Source: an uncultured Psychroserpens sp. (lineage in GTDB: Bacteria; Bacteroidota; Bacteroidia; Flavobacteriales; Flavobacteriaceae). From it: a stretch of DNA of 64,000 nt. Position numbers and translations under genes: made by a program. Below, in pieces: positions 1 to 7,774 of this stretch; the first letter of the stretch is position 1; every line of letters begins with the position of its first letter. The stretch covers positions 124,001 to 188,000 of the forward strand of contig NZ_CANMRL010000007.1 of NCBI RefSeq assembly GCF_947500255.1, in the 5' to 3' direction. Below the pieces are notes generated by a model. It did no database searches. It was not told the DNA's origin and was given only the letters and a program-made list of their open reading frames with translations.

Positions 1-472
1 TATCTTCCTTTAATTTTTGCTTAAGAGCTTCTTCCTTTTGCCATCTCAGTATGATAATATGAACAAAGGAAATACCAGCAAAGAAAAGTAGAATTAATAG
101 ACTTATGATTAGACTTTTGACCGCGAGAAATTCAGACCCAAAGAATAGAACATTTATTATTAGTTTAATTAAAAAGACAATACCAATATACAGTACTAAG
201 AATTTGATATATTTTTTATGCTGTTGCTTGAAAAAGTATCTTGAAAGAAAATAAACATTAAAATAATAGAAAATTATGGTTATGAGGATGCTTAATATGT
301 TTGTTATTAGAATACGATTCTCAAACTTATCGTAACCATATATATTTTTTACTATTTCTTTATCATTAACAATATCCACATCAATACTTTGAGGAACAAA
401 TATGGTTAAGATGGCATAACCACATATTGCCCAAAAGATAATATTTAATACTATTTCTAATGTTCGTTTCAT
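1..472 (-). CDS. LytS-type sensor histidine kinase, N-terminal part (cut by window edge)
   Basis: The reverse strand reads open from an ATG at 472 to the left edge, about 157 codons. It starts MKRTLEIVLNIIFW and has four hydrophobic segments, followed by a basic/acidic coiled stretch (LRWQKEEALKQKLKED) that in the complete kinases of this window leads straight into the His-kinase domain. The N-terminus closely resembles that of the kinase at 7768-8820 (MKRLIEIILNVVLWAL), so the two are paralogues. The catalytic part and any LytTR partner lie outside the window. Its upstream region carries a perfect 21-bp-period direct repeat (533-563), suggesting autoregulation. Sensor-kinase identity is inferred from the membrane region only. 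Confidence 0.75.
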   Translation of the reverse strand, partial: MKRTLEIVLNIIFWAICGYAILTIFVPQSIDVDIVNDKEIVKNIYGYDKFENRILITNILSILITIIFYYFNVYFLSRYFFKQQHKKYIKFLVLYIGIVFLIKLIINVLFFGSEFLAVKSLIISLLILLFFAGISFVHIIILRWQKEEALKQKLKED

Positions 473-532
473 ACTACAAAGTTTAGTAAAAATAGGTTTT
501 TACTAATAAGTTAAATGCTCTTTTATAGTCTT

Positions 533-563
533 TGTTATGAAACTACTTTTTCATGTTATGAAA
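533..563. promoter_or_regulatory. 21-bp-period direct repeat, probable LytTR operator (module 1 kinase)
   Basis: TGTTATGAAA occurs twice, identically, at 533-542 and 554-563, so the period is 21 bp, two helical turns. LytTR regulators are known to bind pairs of about 9-bp direct repeats with this kind of spacing. On the kinase's sense strand the half-site reads TTTCATAACA, and the pair lies 60 bp upstream of the kinase start at 472. The same word recurs at 2259, 8871 and, slightly changed, at 2203, 8892 and 8952. Confidence 0.65.
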
Positions 564-682
564 TTTTGAAATCTATTATAAGACGTAGTAATTGAAAAGA
601 AGTCACACTTTGCAAATTGTAATCCTGTTAAGAACACAATAGCTTAAAAACAATAGCTTTTGTTGTTACTTAGTGAAAAAAT

Positions 683-820
683 ATGAAAACGGATAAAGTT
701 ATTGCGCTAATATTTATGTCTTTCGCTGTGTTTTCTTGCACAAATAATCACAATAACAATTGGTACCTAAGGAATCTTTTGAAGACATTAAATAACAGTT
801 ATATAATTCGTTTAGAGTAA
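683..820 (+). CDS. Possible small lipoprotein, 45 residues
   Basis: A short frame starts MKTDKVIALIFMSF and has a lipobox-like AVFSC with Cys at residue 19, followed by an Asn-rich stretch and a basic tail. Only 26 residues remain after the Cys. It ends 5 bp before the gene at 826. It could be a genuine small lipoprotein, a decayed remnant of a longer gene, or chance. The signal-peptide-like start is the only positive evidence. Confidence 0.35.
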   Translation: MKTDKVIALIFMSFAVFSCTNNHNNNWYLRNLLKTLNNSYIIRLE

Positions 821-825
821 ATGTT

Positions 826-2196
826 ATGAAAATAAATTGTCTAAAATGCGCAATAGTATTGTATTCTTTATTAATGACGTTTAGTTGTTATGCTCAATTT
901 GGTGCAAGAACACAATTGGATTTGGTGAACTCTTCAGTTTTGACAAACGAAATCATAAGTCATGATTTTGATAATAATGGTTTTAATGACATTGCAATTG
1001 CTAAAAATGGTAGTAATGAAGGTATATCCTTGTACATGAATCAAGGAGATAATAATTTCACAATCGTGCATTTTGATGATATTGAAATTACGAGTTTTAC
1101 TTACTTAGACGCTGGCGATCTAAATAATGATGGGTGGATTGATATTGTGGCTACAGGACCATTAATTAATGATAGCCTTGTTTATGTGTTTTACAATGAT
1201 GAAGGTGCTTTTTCATCTTATCAAATTATTAATATGACACCATTGCCATATCCTGCTGGTATAAAAATCACAGATGTAGATGACGACGGAGTGAAGGAAA
1301 TTTTGGCATTAGGTGATGTTAATTTTAGAATATACAATAATATAGGTAGTACTACTTGGGCGATTACAGAGTTACCAGTTTTAGCAGAGTATTATGGTTT
1401 TGAATTAAGCGATATTGATAATGATGGAGATGAAGATGTATTGATCGCATCATTAGAATTATTCATTTTTATGAATGTAAATGGAGCCCTAATGTATGAC
1501 GCTGCTCGAAGTGCTACTATTTTACCTGAAGACAATTTGGTTTTACTAGAGGTTCATTTAGATGATTTAGATAATGATGGAGACGAAGACTTGCTCATAA
1601 ATGGAAATTCTAATTCAGATTTTCGATGGTATGAAAACTTAGGAAACGGCTTTTTTAATAGCTTACCCAATGTTTTTGATACTAACTCAAGGTCAAAATC
1701 ATTTGCTACAGCCGACTTCGATAATGATGGAGATACAGATATTTTTACAGTGATTCCTCAATTGGCAATTGCTGTATGGTATGAAAACCTTGGAGGAGGT
1801 GATTTTGGACCTAGAACTTTAGTATTTCAAAATGACATTATCACTATTAGAACAACTAATACTAATGATTTAAATAATGACGGTTTACCCGATATCATAT
1901 GGAGTGGTTTATTGTCATTTCATCTAAATGAATCATCATTGTCTATTGATGAAGAAGAATTAGCTCTAAATACATTTACTATCTATCCCAACCCTTCAAA
2001 ATCAACTTTCAATCTAAAGTCTAATGAATCAGGAAAAATTAGCATCTATAACAACCTAGGAAGCTTGGTTTTTACAAAACCAATACACAAAGGTTTGAAT
2101 AGAATAACACATAATCTAGCCTTAGGTTATTATATCATTGTTTTTAAAAATGAGTATAACCTTGAAACCATAGTAAGTAAAATAATAGTGCGGTAA
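826..2196 (+). CDS. Secreted FG-GAP/VCBS repeat protein with type IX sorting tail
   Basis: The 456-residue protein has a signal peptide (cleavage likely near residue 23, CYA/Q). It carries about seven calcium-binding-type repeats with the core DxDNDGxxDI, spaced about 50 residues (near 47, 97, 149, 195, 246, 296 and 349). This predicts an FG-GAP/VCBS beta-propeller. From about residue 385 it ends in a typical type IX secretion tail (IYPNPS followed by beta strands and a terminal KIIVR), so it should cross the outer membrane and stay at the surface or be released. The ligand is unknown. It lies between the module 1 kinase and the SxxK hydrolase operon, and seems to be its own unit because a promoter-like region separates it from 2343. 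Confidence 0.85.
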   Translation: MKINCLKCAIVLYSLLMTFSCYAQFGARTQLDLVNSSVLTNEIISHDFDNNGFNDIAIAKNGSNEGISLYMNQGDNNFTIVHFDDIEITSFTYLDAGDLNNDGWIDIVATGPLINDSLVYVFYNDEGAFSSYQIINMTPLPYPAGIKITDVDDDGVKEILALGDVNFRIYNNIGSTTWAITELPVLAEYYGFELSDIDNDGDEDVLIASLELFIFMNVNGALMYDAARSATILPEDNLVLLEVHLDDLDNDGDEDLLINGNSNSDFRWYENLGNGFFNSLPNVFDTNSRSKSFATADFDNDGDTDIFTVIPQLAIAVWYENLGGGDFGPRTLVFQNDIITIRTTNTNDLNNDGLPDIIWSGLLSFHLNESSLSIDEEELALNTFTIYPNPSKSTFNLKSNESGKISIYNNLGSLVFTKPIHKGLNRITHNLALGYYIIVFKNEYNLETIVSKIIVR

Positions 2197-2202
2197 ATGA
2201 AA

Positions 2203-2233
2203 TGTTATCAAATGAATATTTTTTGTGATGAAC
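2203..2233. promoter_or_regulatory. 21-bp-period repeat, minus-facing LytTR-like site
   Basis: TGTTATCAAA (2203-2212) and TGTGATGAAC (2224-2233) match the TGTTATGAAA half-site at 9 and 8 of 10 positions and are exactly 21 bp apart. They face the minus strand, like the kinase-side sites at 533, 8871 and 21720, but no minus-strand gene starts here: the pair lies just after the stop of the FG-GAP gene. Together with the plus-facing site at 2259 it forms the back-to-back layout of a divergent promoter. Confidence 0.45.
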
Positions 2234-2258
2234 TATTAAATATTTAAAACAGAAAGAA

Positions 2259-2325
2259 TTTCATAACAAATATTGTGGGTTAAATAAACTATTTTAAGAA
2301 AAGCGAGCACATCCTTTTAGTTTTG
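2259..2325 (+). promoter_or_regulatory. LytTR-type promoter of the 2343 operon
   Basis: The half-site TTTCATAACA (2259-2268) exactly equals the module 1 half-site. A degenerate partner, TTAAATAAAC, sits 21 bp on (2280-2289, 6 of 10 matches). After 28 bp comes TAGTTTTG (2318-2325), a perfect TAnnTTTG -7 element, and the start codon follows at 2343. The same spacing is seen before 9044, 21861 and 37810, which supports the weak second half-site. Confidence 0.55.
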
Positions 2326-2342
2326 AATTAAAATTTAACGTC

Positions 2343-3815
2343 ATGAAACATACAATTTTAAAAACAATGGTATTGTCTGTCTTGTTAACACTTGGCTGTC
2401 AATCACAAGACAAACAAAAGGAAGCTCATATGGCTCAAAGCTCAAATGTAAATAACCCAGTGAATCGTATAGAAGCTTACCTATCTAAACTTGAAGAAAG
2501 TGGGTTTTCAGGTTCTATTTTATTTGCTAAAAATGACAAGGTCTTAATTAATAAGGGATACGGCTTTAGTGACAGGAGTAAACAAATAAAAAATGCGTCT
2601 CAAACTGTTTTTGATATAGGTTCTATTACAAAACAATTCACTGCGGCTGGGATATTAAAATTAGAAATGCAAGGAAAGCTATCGGTTGATGATAAGATTA
2701 CTAAATATTTTGATAATATACCAGAGGATAAAAAAAGCATTACTATTCATCAATTGTTAACACATTCTTCGGGATTCTTATCTGGAATTGGTGATGATTA
2801 CGAGGCTATTACATCCCAAGGTTTTATTAACCGAGCTTTTAAGAAAAGACTTTTATTTGAACCAGGTAGCGCCTATGAATATTCAAATGTTGGTTATTCC
2901 CTGTTGGGAATGATTATAGAAAAGGTATCAGGACAATCCTATGAAAATTATTTATATACCAATTTGTGGAAACCATCAAAAATGGAACAAACGGGATATA
3001 CTCGACCTACTTTTTCAGATCAAAATGTAGCATATGGATATGATATAAAAGACAAAGCTCTTGGTAAGCCAAATGAGTTAACTTGGGATATAGATGCACC
3101 GTATTGGCATTTAAAAGCAAATGGAGGCATACTATCTACGGCTAATGATATGTACAAATGGCATAACGCTTTAAAATCTAATGTGGTTTTATCAAAAGAG
3201 GCAATTACTAAATATTTCACGCCTTATGTTAAAGAAGGTGATGCTCAATCCTATTATGCTTATGGTTGGGCAATGTACAAAACTTCACGAGGCACAACAC
3301 TTGCAGCTCATAATGGAGGGAATGGTATTTTCTTTGCCGACTTCTGGAGATATTTGGACGATGATATGGTGATTATCGTATTAAATAATAAGGCCACGCG
3401 TTATTCCGAGATTATAGCTTCTCAAATTGGAGCTTTGTACATACTTAAAGATTTTGAACCTATGTATCCTGAAAACAGAGATATAGAAATGGAAGATTTT
3501 AATGAAGATGAAGTTGATGATTTGGTAGAATTAGTTGTCAAAACGTTAAACCAAAACGATGAAAATAAGTGGACATCCTTCATACAAAACAATGGAACCA
3601 ATCATTTTATTAATATGGCTCCTATGGAATTGCATCTTAATTATTTTAAAAAGTTCCATCAGAAAATAAAAGGAGGGAAAGTTGTTGGAATAAACATTGA
3701 TTTGGATGAGGTAATTGTAACTGTTAAAACTGAAAATAGTACGGAAACGTTAATTATAAATATTGAAAATAATAATGAAGGTCAATTAAAATTTGCAGGA
3801 ATGATGATTGAATGA
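2343..3815 (+). CDS. SxxK serine hydrolase (beta-lactamase/PBP-like), lipoprotein
   Basis: The 490-residue lipoprotein (lipobox TLGC, Cys19) has a class C beta-lactamase/D,D-peptidase fold domain. Motifs are visible: S94-I-T-K97 (nucleophile and base), Y180-S-N182 and H323-N-G-G326 in place of the KTG box. After the catalytic domain (to about 375) comes an acidic, Asp/Glu-rich C-terminal region of about 110 residues. Such proteins in Bacteroidota are usually peptidases or esterases of unknown substrate, not drug-resistance enzymes. It is the first gene of a plus-strand run to 7086 and probably acts in the periplasm or at a membrane surface. Substrate is not predictable. Confidence 0.85.
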   Translation: MKHTILKTMVLSVLLTLGCQSQDKQKEAHMAQSSNVNNPVNRIEAYLSKLEESGFSGSILFAKNDKVLINKGYGFSDRSKQIKNASQTVFDIGSITKQFTAAGILKLEMQGKLSVDDKITKYFDNIPEDKKSITIHQLLTHSSGFLSGIGDDYEAITSQGFINRAFKKRLLFEPGSAYEYSNVGYSLLGMIIEKVSGQSYENYLYTNLWKPSKMEQTGYTRPTFSDQNVAYGYDIKDKALGKPNELTWDIDAPYWHLKANGGILSTANDMYKWHNALKSNVVLSKEAITKYFTPYVKEGDAQSYYAYGWAMYKTSRGTTLAAHNGGNGIFFADFWRYLDDDMVIIVLNNKATRYSEIIASQIGALYILKDFEPMYPENRDIEMEDFNEDEVDDLVELVVKTLNQNDENKWTSFIQNNGTNHFINMAPMELHLNYFKKFHQKIKGGKVVGINIDLDEVIVTVKTENSTETLIINIENNNEGQLKFAGMMIE

Positions 3816-3844
3816 TAATCAGCACAAACTAAACACATAAAATT

Positions 3845-4069
3845 ATGAGAACCTTATTTTATTTATTAATTGTTATAGCCATAACTATAGCGTGTATTTG
3901 GTCTTGTGGACCTAAAGTCACAGATAATTCGAAAAATTCTGAGTATCAAGTGGAGACGATTACAGGTGAAAATATTGAATTAAGAAACAAGTTAAGAAAA
4001 GAAAGGCATAGAACAAGAAACAACAGACATAGAAATAGATACCAAGGAATACGCAACTATTTCTTTTAG
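3845..4069 (+). CDS. Small lipoprotein-like protein with basic C-terminus
   Basis: The 74-residue protein has a hydrophobic N-terminus ending in a lipobox-like IWSC (Cys21). A short polar stretch is followed by a C-terminal half very rich in Arg, His and Asn (KERHRTRNNRHRNRYQ). It sits 29 bp after one SxxK hydrolase gene and 35 bp before another, so it is probably co-transcribed with them. I recognise no family. The basic tail could bind acidic polymer, nucleic acid or the acidic tail of the 2343 product; this is speculation. Confidence 0.65.
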   Translation: MRTLFYLLIVIAITIACIWSCGPKVTDNSKNSEYQVETITGENIELRNKLRKERHRTRNNRHRNRYQGIRNYFF

Positions 4070-4104
4070 TTTGAACGTAAACCTCCACTTTAAAAGATAA
4101 AAGA

Positions 4105-5331
4105 ATGACCTTTAAATTAAATAGAAGACGATTTGTTAGTAGACTGATAAAAAGAATATTTTTATTACTTCTGGTTGTTATTTTTGGTGTAATTCTTTTT
4201 AATTATGATACATTTTATCGCCTAATTCAAAGAGGAGAGTCCTATACATATACTCAAGCAAACTGTGATTTGGGTAGTGATAATAAATATACATTGCAAG
4301 ACGGTCGCTTTCAAGAAGTAATTGTTGAGGCGAGAGATAGCATTCTGAAATTAAAGAAAACATACAATATCCCTGGACTTTCAATTTGTGTATCAATTCA
4401 GGGTGAAATTATTTGGAATCAAGGTTTCGGTTGTTCAGATATTGAAAATAACCGTCCTGTTACTAATGAAACTTTATTTAGAATAGGCAGTATTTCTAAA
4501 AGTATGACGGCTATAGGTGTATTGAAGCTTGTTCAGGATGGCAAAATAGATCTCAATCAAAACGTATCTCATTACTATTCTCAATTTCCAAAAAAAGAAT
4601 ATACTATCCCAGTAAAATATTTGGCGTCTCATCAAAGTGGTATAAGACATTATAACGGTTTTGAAATGTTGTCTAATAAACACTACAACAGCGTTAAAGA
4701 AAGTTTAGAACCTTTTGTAAATGATCAATTGCTTTTTGAACCTGGGACTAACTATAAGTACAGTACATATAATTATGTGCTCTTAAGTCGTTTGATTGAA
4801 ACTATTACATCGTCTAACTATATCAATTTCATGAGTCAAGAGGTCTTTTTACCATTACAAATGCTATCAACGTTTCCAGAAAAGAAATCAGATTCTATAA
4901 TGGGGTATTCTTCTGGAATAAATTCTACTAAAATTAAAAATGCAATAGAGGTGGATTTAAGTAATAAATATGCTGGTGGAGGCTATATTTCAACGGCTAA
5001 AGATTTAGTGCTCATGATGCAAAATTTAGATAGTCTGCTTTCCAAAGAGTCGCAATCAAAACTATTTGAAATTCAAAAGTTTAAGAATGGAGATGATACT
5101 GCTTCAGACTATGCTCTTGGCTTTAGGAATACCTATCTTAGTAACACAGGACGTACATTAATACACCATGGAGGCAGTTCAATTGGCGGAAGAGCATTTC
5201 TTTTAAAGCTTGTTGAAGATGATATTGTAGTTGCGATATGTGCTAATAGTGATACAGGTATTTTGAGACCTCAAAACTTTGATTTGCAAGAGGTTTATGA
5301 TATATCTAAGTTGTTTTTGATAAATGATTGA
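4105..5331 (+). CDS. Membrane-anchored SxxK serine hydrolase
   Basis: The 408-residue protein has one N-terminal transmembrane segment (about 15-33) after a basic leader, which would place the enzyme domain in the periplasm. The beta-lactamase/PBP-like domain shows S129-I-S-K132 and H354-H-G-G357. The middle motif is Y219-S-T221 instead of YxN, a conservative change in a residue that normally helps catalysis. It shares the operon with the lipoprotein hydrolase at 2343. A broad 'serine hydrolase' call is secure; substrate is not. Confidence 0.85.
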   Translation: MTFKLNRRRFVSRLIKRIFLLLLVVIFGVILFNYDTFYRLIQRGESYTYTQANCDLGSDNKYTLQDGRFQEVIVEARDSILKLKKTYNIPGLSICVSIQGEIIWNQGFGCSDIENNRPVTNETLFRIGSISKSMTAIGVLKLVQDGKIDLNQNVSHYYSQFPKKEYTIPVKYLASHQSGIRHYNGFEMLSNKHYNSVKESLEPFVNDQLLFEPGTNYKYSTYNYVLLSRLIETITSSNYINFMSQEVFLPLQMLSTFPEKKSDSIMGYSSGINSTKIKNAIEVDLSNKYAGGGYISTAKDLVLMMQNLDSLLSKESQSKLFEIQKFKNGDDTASDYALGFRNTYLSNTGRTLIHHGGSSIGGRAFLLKLVEDDIVVAICANSDTGILRPQNFDLQEVYDISKLFLIND

Positions 5332-5386
5332 TGAAGATAATTATAAGTCCTTAGTTTAAAATATTTAAGAAGTAAAAACTGTTATT

Positions 5387-5881
5387 ATGAAAAATGATTT
5401 TAAAAAAATAGCATTTGTACTGGCTTTCTTTCTAATGCTATCATGTTCAGAAAACACTCAAGAGAGTCCTTCCAATGACAATCAGAATCAAAGAATTGGA
5501 GCTATATATATTAGTTGTGAATCGCCTTCATGGATATTTAATTTTGACGACCTTTTTAGTTGCGAGCAAACTGAACCAGCTCAGGAGCAGTTAAATCCAG
5601 ATAATGCGTGTCCAATGTCTGATATTGAAACACAAGATGGTGAGATTGAAATTTTATTTTCTGATAATCTTGATCTTGGTAGACTATTAATACGCGTTAG
5701 TGATGACGCCTTTATGGAGGATGAAAATGGAAATCAAGTATCGGAACTCTATGTAGATGATTATGACCAATGGTTTTTATCCAAATATGATATACGACTT
5801 AAATTAACCATAATTAATGTATATGTTGGCAATTGCTATCACGAACTCATTAAATGGGAAGAATCACCTATAATAAACTAA
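5387..5881 (+). CDS. Lipoprotein of unknown function
   Basis: The 164-residue protein has a clear lipobox (LMLSC, Cys20) and then a polar spacer of about 15 residues. Several further cysteines (in CESPSW, FSCEQ, NACPM and GNCYH) could form disulfides after export. That fits with the thioredoxin-like gene that starts 3 bp after its stop. I recognise no domain. It belongs to the 2343-7086 run by spacing (55 bp after the preceding gene). Confidence 0.7.
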   Translation: MKNDFKKIAFVLAFFLMLSCSENTQESPSNDNQNQRIGAIYISCESPSWIFNFDDLFSCEQTEPAQEQLNPDNACPMSDIETQDGEIEILFSDNLDLGRLLIRVSDDAFMEDENGNQVSELYVDDYDQWFLSKYDIRLKLTIINVYVGNCYHELIKWEESPIIN

Positions 5882-5883
5882 AG

Positions 5884-7086
5884 ATGAAGAATAAGCGAAC
5901 TAACAGATTGTTATATTATGTGATTTTTATATTGATATTTATAATGGGAGGTTATATACTCTATGAAAAGTATCTTATAGATGATAACAAAAAAGCATTC
6001 ATATCTGGTAAGGTTGTTAATTCAATAAGTAGCAGTCAGGTTTTTTTAGAGAAGCGCTTAATGCCAAAATTGGATTACTTAATTATTGATTCGCTAGTAC
6101 CAAATGAGGATGGGACTTTTAAGTTTTCATTGCCTTTGGTAGAGCCAGGTTATTATGCGATTAGGTATAAGGATTCTACGTGCTCAGCATCAACACCTTT
6201 GTATTTTAATAAAAATGCAACAAAAATATATGTTACAATCGATTCTATAAACCTTCCTTTTCAAAAATGGCGTAATTCAAATAATAAACAAGTTGGTATT
6301 CATGGTTCCATAGATAATGATCTCGCCAATGAATATTTTTCAATTGGAAGCACTTATTACATGAATTATATATCTCCAATAAAAAAGCAAATTAATCAAC
6401 TCTCTAAACAAGATGAATCAAAACATTCAAAACAATTGGATAGCCTCAACACTCTATTAAAAACATATAAAAAAGAGCAGTACGAGATCACTAAAAATAT
6501 TGTTATAAATAAAATGGGATCTTCGATTAGTTTGTATCAAGTAATGCAAACATGGGATGAAACACATTTAGAGTTAGTCGACACTGTACTTCATAGGTTT
6601 AAAAGAGATAAGCTAAATTCATTTATTACACCAATAATTATTGAAGAAGCTAAAAAATTAAAATCGAGAATTATTTTAAATAGGCCTGTCATAAACTTTG
6701 TTTTAAAAGACAGCTCGTCAAACCTAATTGATATTAAAGATTATATTGGTAAAAAATACATCTTGATAGATTTTTGGGCATCTTGGTGCGGACCTTGTAT
6801 TAAAGAAATTCCTGTATATAAAAATATATATGATAAATATAAGGATGTAGGAAAAGGATTGGAAATTATTTCTATTTCTACAGATAAAAATTTAGAAAGT
6901 TGGAAACAAGCAATTAGTAAGAATAGTATACCATGGATTAATCTCATTAATGAACAAGAAAATCCAAGTACAGCTTTTAAATATGGAATAACAGAATTAC
7001 CTACAACTTTTTTAATTGATTTAGAAGGAAAGATAGTAAAGAAGAATATTTCTATTGTTGACTTGATGAAGATTTTAGATAACTAA
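5884..7086 (+). CDS. TlpA-like membrane-anchored thiol-disulfide oxidoreductase
   Basis: I chose the ATG at 5884, 3 bp after the previous stop; a longer frame from 5854 would overlap that gene and put polar residues before the membrane anchor. The protein is about 400 residues. It has an N-terminal transmembrane anchor, a beta-rich domain like the DUF4369 region of Bacteroidota TlpA proteins (about 40-110), a helical linker, and a C-terminal thioredoxin domain (about 265-400). That domain has WCGPC (C302, C305) and the cis-Pro loop ELPTTF. It should reduce or shuffle disulfides in the periplasm. The Cys-rich lipoprotein just upstream is a plausible client. It converges on the LytTR gene with 4 bp between them and no evident terminator. 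Confidence 0.85.
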   Translation: MKNKRTNRLLYYVIFILIFIMGGYILYEKYLIDDNKKAFISGKVVNSISSSQVFLEKRLMPKLDYLIIDSLVPNEDGTFKFSLPLVEPGYYAIRYKDSTCSASTPLYFNKNATKIYVTIDSINLPFQKWRNSNNKQVGIHGSIDNDLANEYFSIGSTYYMNYISPIKKQINQLSKQDESKHSKQLDSLNTLLKTYKKEQYEITKNIVINKMGSSISLYQVMQTWDETHLELVDTVLHRFKRDKLNSFITPIIIEEAKKLKSRIILNRPVINFVLKDSSSNLIDIKDYIGKKYILIDFWASWCGPCIKEIPVYKNIYDKYKDVGKGLEIISISTDKNLESWKQAISKNSIPWINLINEQENPSTAFKYGITELPTTFLIDLEGKIVKKNISIVDLMKILDN

Positions 7087-7090
7087 TAGG

Positions 7091-7774
7091 TCATGATTTA
7101 TGATCACTTTTAAAAAAACGATCAATTTCGTTTTTATAACTTCTACCTATTGGAATTTTTTTAGAGCCAATGAGCACATGATTTTGTTCAATGATTTCAA
7201 TTTTGCTAAGTGGAACTATATACGATTTATGTATTTGCTTAAAATAGTTTGGTAAGTTATCTAAAGTTGTACCAACATTTTCTCTCACTAAAATTGATTT
7301 GCCCTTAAGATGATAAGTGATATAATTGCCTTCTTTCTCTAAATATAAAATGTCATTTAAATGAACTTGAAATATTTTATAACCACTTTTGATAATTATT
7401 GTGTCGTTTGAGGGAGCGCTATTGATAATATTATCTGCTTTGTTTATAGCTTCAATGAATCTGTCAAAATCTATGGGTTTTAATAAATAGTCCATGGCAT
7501 TTAGTTTATAGCTTTCAACGGCATATTCAGAATAAGCAGTTGTGAAGATAACTCCAACTTTTGTATTGATAAGTTTCGCCAATGAAATACCTGATAACTT
7601 TGGCATGTTTATATCTAATAACACCAAATCAACAACATTATTTTCAATAAAATTCATACCATCTATGGCATTTCTAAAAGACGCCATAAGGTTTATTTTG
7701 CCTATGTTACTACTATAGTCTTTTAGCAAATTAATTGCATTTGGCTCATCATCTATGATTATTGTATTTAACAT
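7091..7774 (-). CDS. LytTR-family response regulator (module 2)
   Basis: The 227-residue protein has a receiver domain (1-120: acidic pocket IIDDE, phosphoacceptor D54 in LLDINMP, conserved Lys in YLLKPIDF) and a C-terminal LytTR DNA-binding domain (about 128-222, with HKSYIVPLSKI and IPIGRSYK). Its start overlaps the end of the kinase gene by 7 bp, so the two are translationally coupled. LytTR proteins bind direct repeats two helical turns apart; the pairs at 8871-8901 and 8952-8982 beside this operon are the likely targets. Confidence 0.93.
   Translation of the reverse strand: MLNTIIIDDEPNAINLLKDYSSNIGKINLMASFRNAIDGMNFIENNVVDLVLLDINMPKLSGISLAKLINTKVGVIFTTAYSEYAVESYKLNAMDYLLKPIDFDRFIEAINKADNIINSAPSNDTIIIKSGYKIFQVHLNDILYLEKEGNYITYHLKGKSILVRENVGTTLDNLPNYFKQIHKSYIVPLSKIEIIEQNHVLIGSKKIPIGRSYKNEIDRFFKSDHKS

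Larger units (their letters stand above)
473..825. other. Intergenic region with divergent regulatory content
   Basis: This 353-bp gap between the minus-strand kinase and the first complete plus-strand gene holds the operator-like direct repeat at 533-563 and one short frame (683-820). I see no RNA gene. A single copy of a related half-site (GTTAAGAACA, 627-636) has no partner at 21 bp. No convincing TAnnTTTG element with a matching TTG was found for the gene at 826. Confidence 0.5.

Noticed and set aside
627-636. GTTAAGAACA as a LytTR half-site for the gene at 826
   Set aside because: No partner exists 21 bp to either side and no -7 element lies at the expected distance.
826-2196. Repeated DNA as a CRISPR-like or tandem repeat array
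   Set aside because: The periodicity comes from coding FG-GAP repeats (DxDNDGxxD) of unequal spacing and sequence.
5854-5883. Ten-residue extension of the TlpA-like protein
   Set aside because: It overlaps the preceding gene and adds polar residues before the membrane anchor; the ATG at 5884 follows the stop by 2 bp.
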